Below, in pieces: positions 63,691 through 64,000 of a DNA stretch of 64,000 nt (position 1 is its first letter; every line of letters begins with the position of its first letter). This DNA is from Halopseudomonas laoshanensis (GTDB lineage Bacteria; Pseudomonadota; Gammaproteobacteria; Pseudomonadales; Pseudomonadaceae): the NCBI RefSeq assembly GCF_008365385.1, contig NZ_QOVF01000008.1:1-64000 (forward strand), in the 5' to 3' direction. A model generated the notes under the pieces. That model ran no database searches, had not been told where the DNA came from, and saw only the letters and a program-made list of their open reading frames with translations. Position numbers and translations under genes: made by a program.

Positions 63691-64000
63691 ATGACCCATA
63701 TCCAGCGCTCGGCGTTGCTGCCGTATCCGGCTCAACGCCTGTTTGATCTCGTCAATCGGGTGGAGCGGTACCCCGAGTTCCTGCCCTGGTGTGCCAAGGC
63801 GGAGATTCTCAGCGAAACCGACACCCAGATGCGTGCGCGCCTGACGGTGGCCAAGGCCGGATTAACCCAGTCGTTCACCACCAATAACACCTTGGTCCCT
63901 GGTCAGCGTATCGAGCTGCGGCTGGAAGACGGCCCGTTCAGTGATCTGCACGGTGTGTGGGAGTTTAAGGCGCTGGGTGAGAACGCCTGCAAGATCAGTC
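63691..64000 (+). CDS. ratA: RatA-type START/polyketide-cyclase family protein (5' part)
   Basis: At least 103 codons are visible; the gene runs past the window end (normal length about 145 residues). The start MTHIQRSALLPYPAQRLFDLVNRVERYPEFLPWC is shown here in two parts as MTHIQRSALLPYPAQ and VERYPEFLPWC, typical of RatA/PasT and the CoqD/Coq10 family. It binds lipid or ubiquinone-like ligands; in E. coli it is described as a 70S-association toxin. Location after an NSS gene beside smpB-ssrA matches gammaproteobacterial gene order. Confidence 0.88.
   Translation, partial: MTHIQRSALLPYPAQRLFDLVNRVERYPEFLPWCAKAEILSETDTQMRARLTVAKAGLTQSFTTNNTLVPGQRIELRLEDGPFSDLHGVWEFKALGENACKIS

Overview
The window is a chromosomal segment of a gammaproteobacterium. 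Several features point to the Pseudomonas lineage: the 23S/5S tail, the gene orders sbp-cysT-cysW-cysA and recC-recB-recD, an ssrA/smpB/ratA neighbourhood with a tmRNA tag ANDDNYGAQLAA, and an MvaT-type protein. Together with a BCCT osmolyte transporter, an NSS transporter, an alkyl sulfatase and a carboxyspermidine pathway, this suggests a marine or halotolerant pseudomonad (Halopseudomonas-like). That genus-level guess comes from gene content only.

Layout. 1-350: end of an rRNA operon (23S tail, 5S, terminator), followed by a long palindromic dispersed repeat. 750-5290: sulfate ABC importer (sbp-cysT-cysW-cysA) and a methyltransferase. 5280-12940: accessory metabolism and regulation, with a LysR regulator, a DUF1127 protein, a MetX-like acyltransferase divergent from a GlnT-type glutamine synthetase, an orphan urea/amide-type solute-binding protein, an AcrR-like TetR regulator and a secreted alkyl sulfatase. 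A perfect AcrR-like palindrome sits between the MetX-like gene and glnT. 13250-18960: carboxynorspermidine/carboxyspermidine synthesis (CANSDH and NspC), two tandem double-VOC genes separated only by an in-frame stop, and a gamma-glutamylpolyamine-synthetase-like enzyme. 19086-28277: a tightly overlapping recC-recB-recD operon. 28278-31803: a minus-strand set of three enzymes acting on gamma-glutamyl/amide bonds (GGT lipoprotein, amidoligase, class I glutamine amidotransferase). 31902-39911: a 62-residue MvaT-like protein that lacks the DNA-binding half, a BCCT transporter, a DUF294/CBS/cNMP regulator with a DEDD exonuclease, a secreted MBL hydrolase, a BART-superfamily transporter and a secreted GH5 glycosidase.

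39934-59386 (minus strand) is one large exopolysaccharide locus of the Wzx/Wzy type. Read 5' to 3' it runs: rfaH, a long leader carrying an exact ops element, an outer-membrane beta-barrel, a short Wza-like OPX protein, the Wzc tyrosine autokinase, a PHP-type (CpsB-like) phosphatase, a WcaJ-like initiating transferase, ugd, wzx, a glycosyltransferase, gmd, fcl, gmm, wzy, a GT2 enzyme, a WecG/TagA transferase, manC and a phosphoribosyltransferase-HAD fusion. The precursor genes predict GDP-fucose, GDP-mannose and UDP-glucuronate. RfaH made at the head of the locus would be recruited at ops to carry RNA polymerase through about 18 kb.

59802-64000: L-lactate dehydrogenase, ssrA (tmRNA), smpB, an NSS transporter and the start of ratA, which is cut by the window edge. 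No CRISPR array, complete insertion sequence, integrase or tRNA gene was seen.
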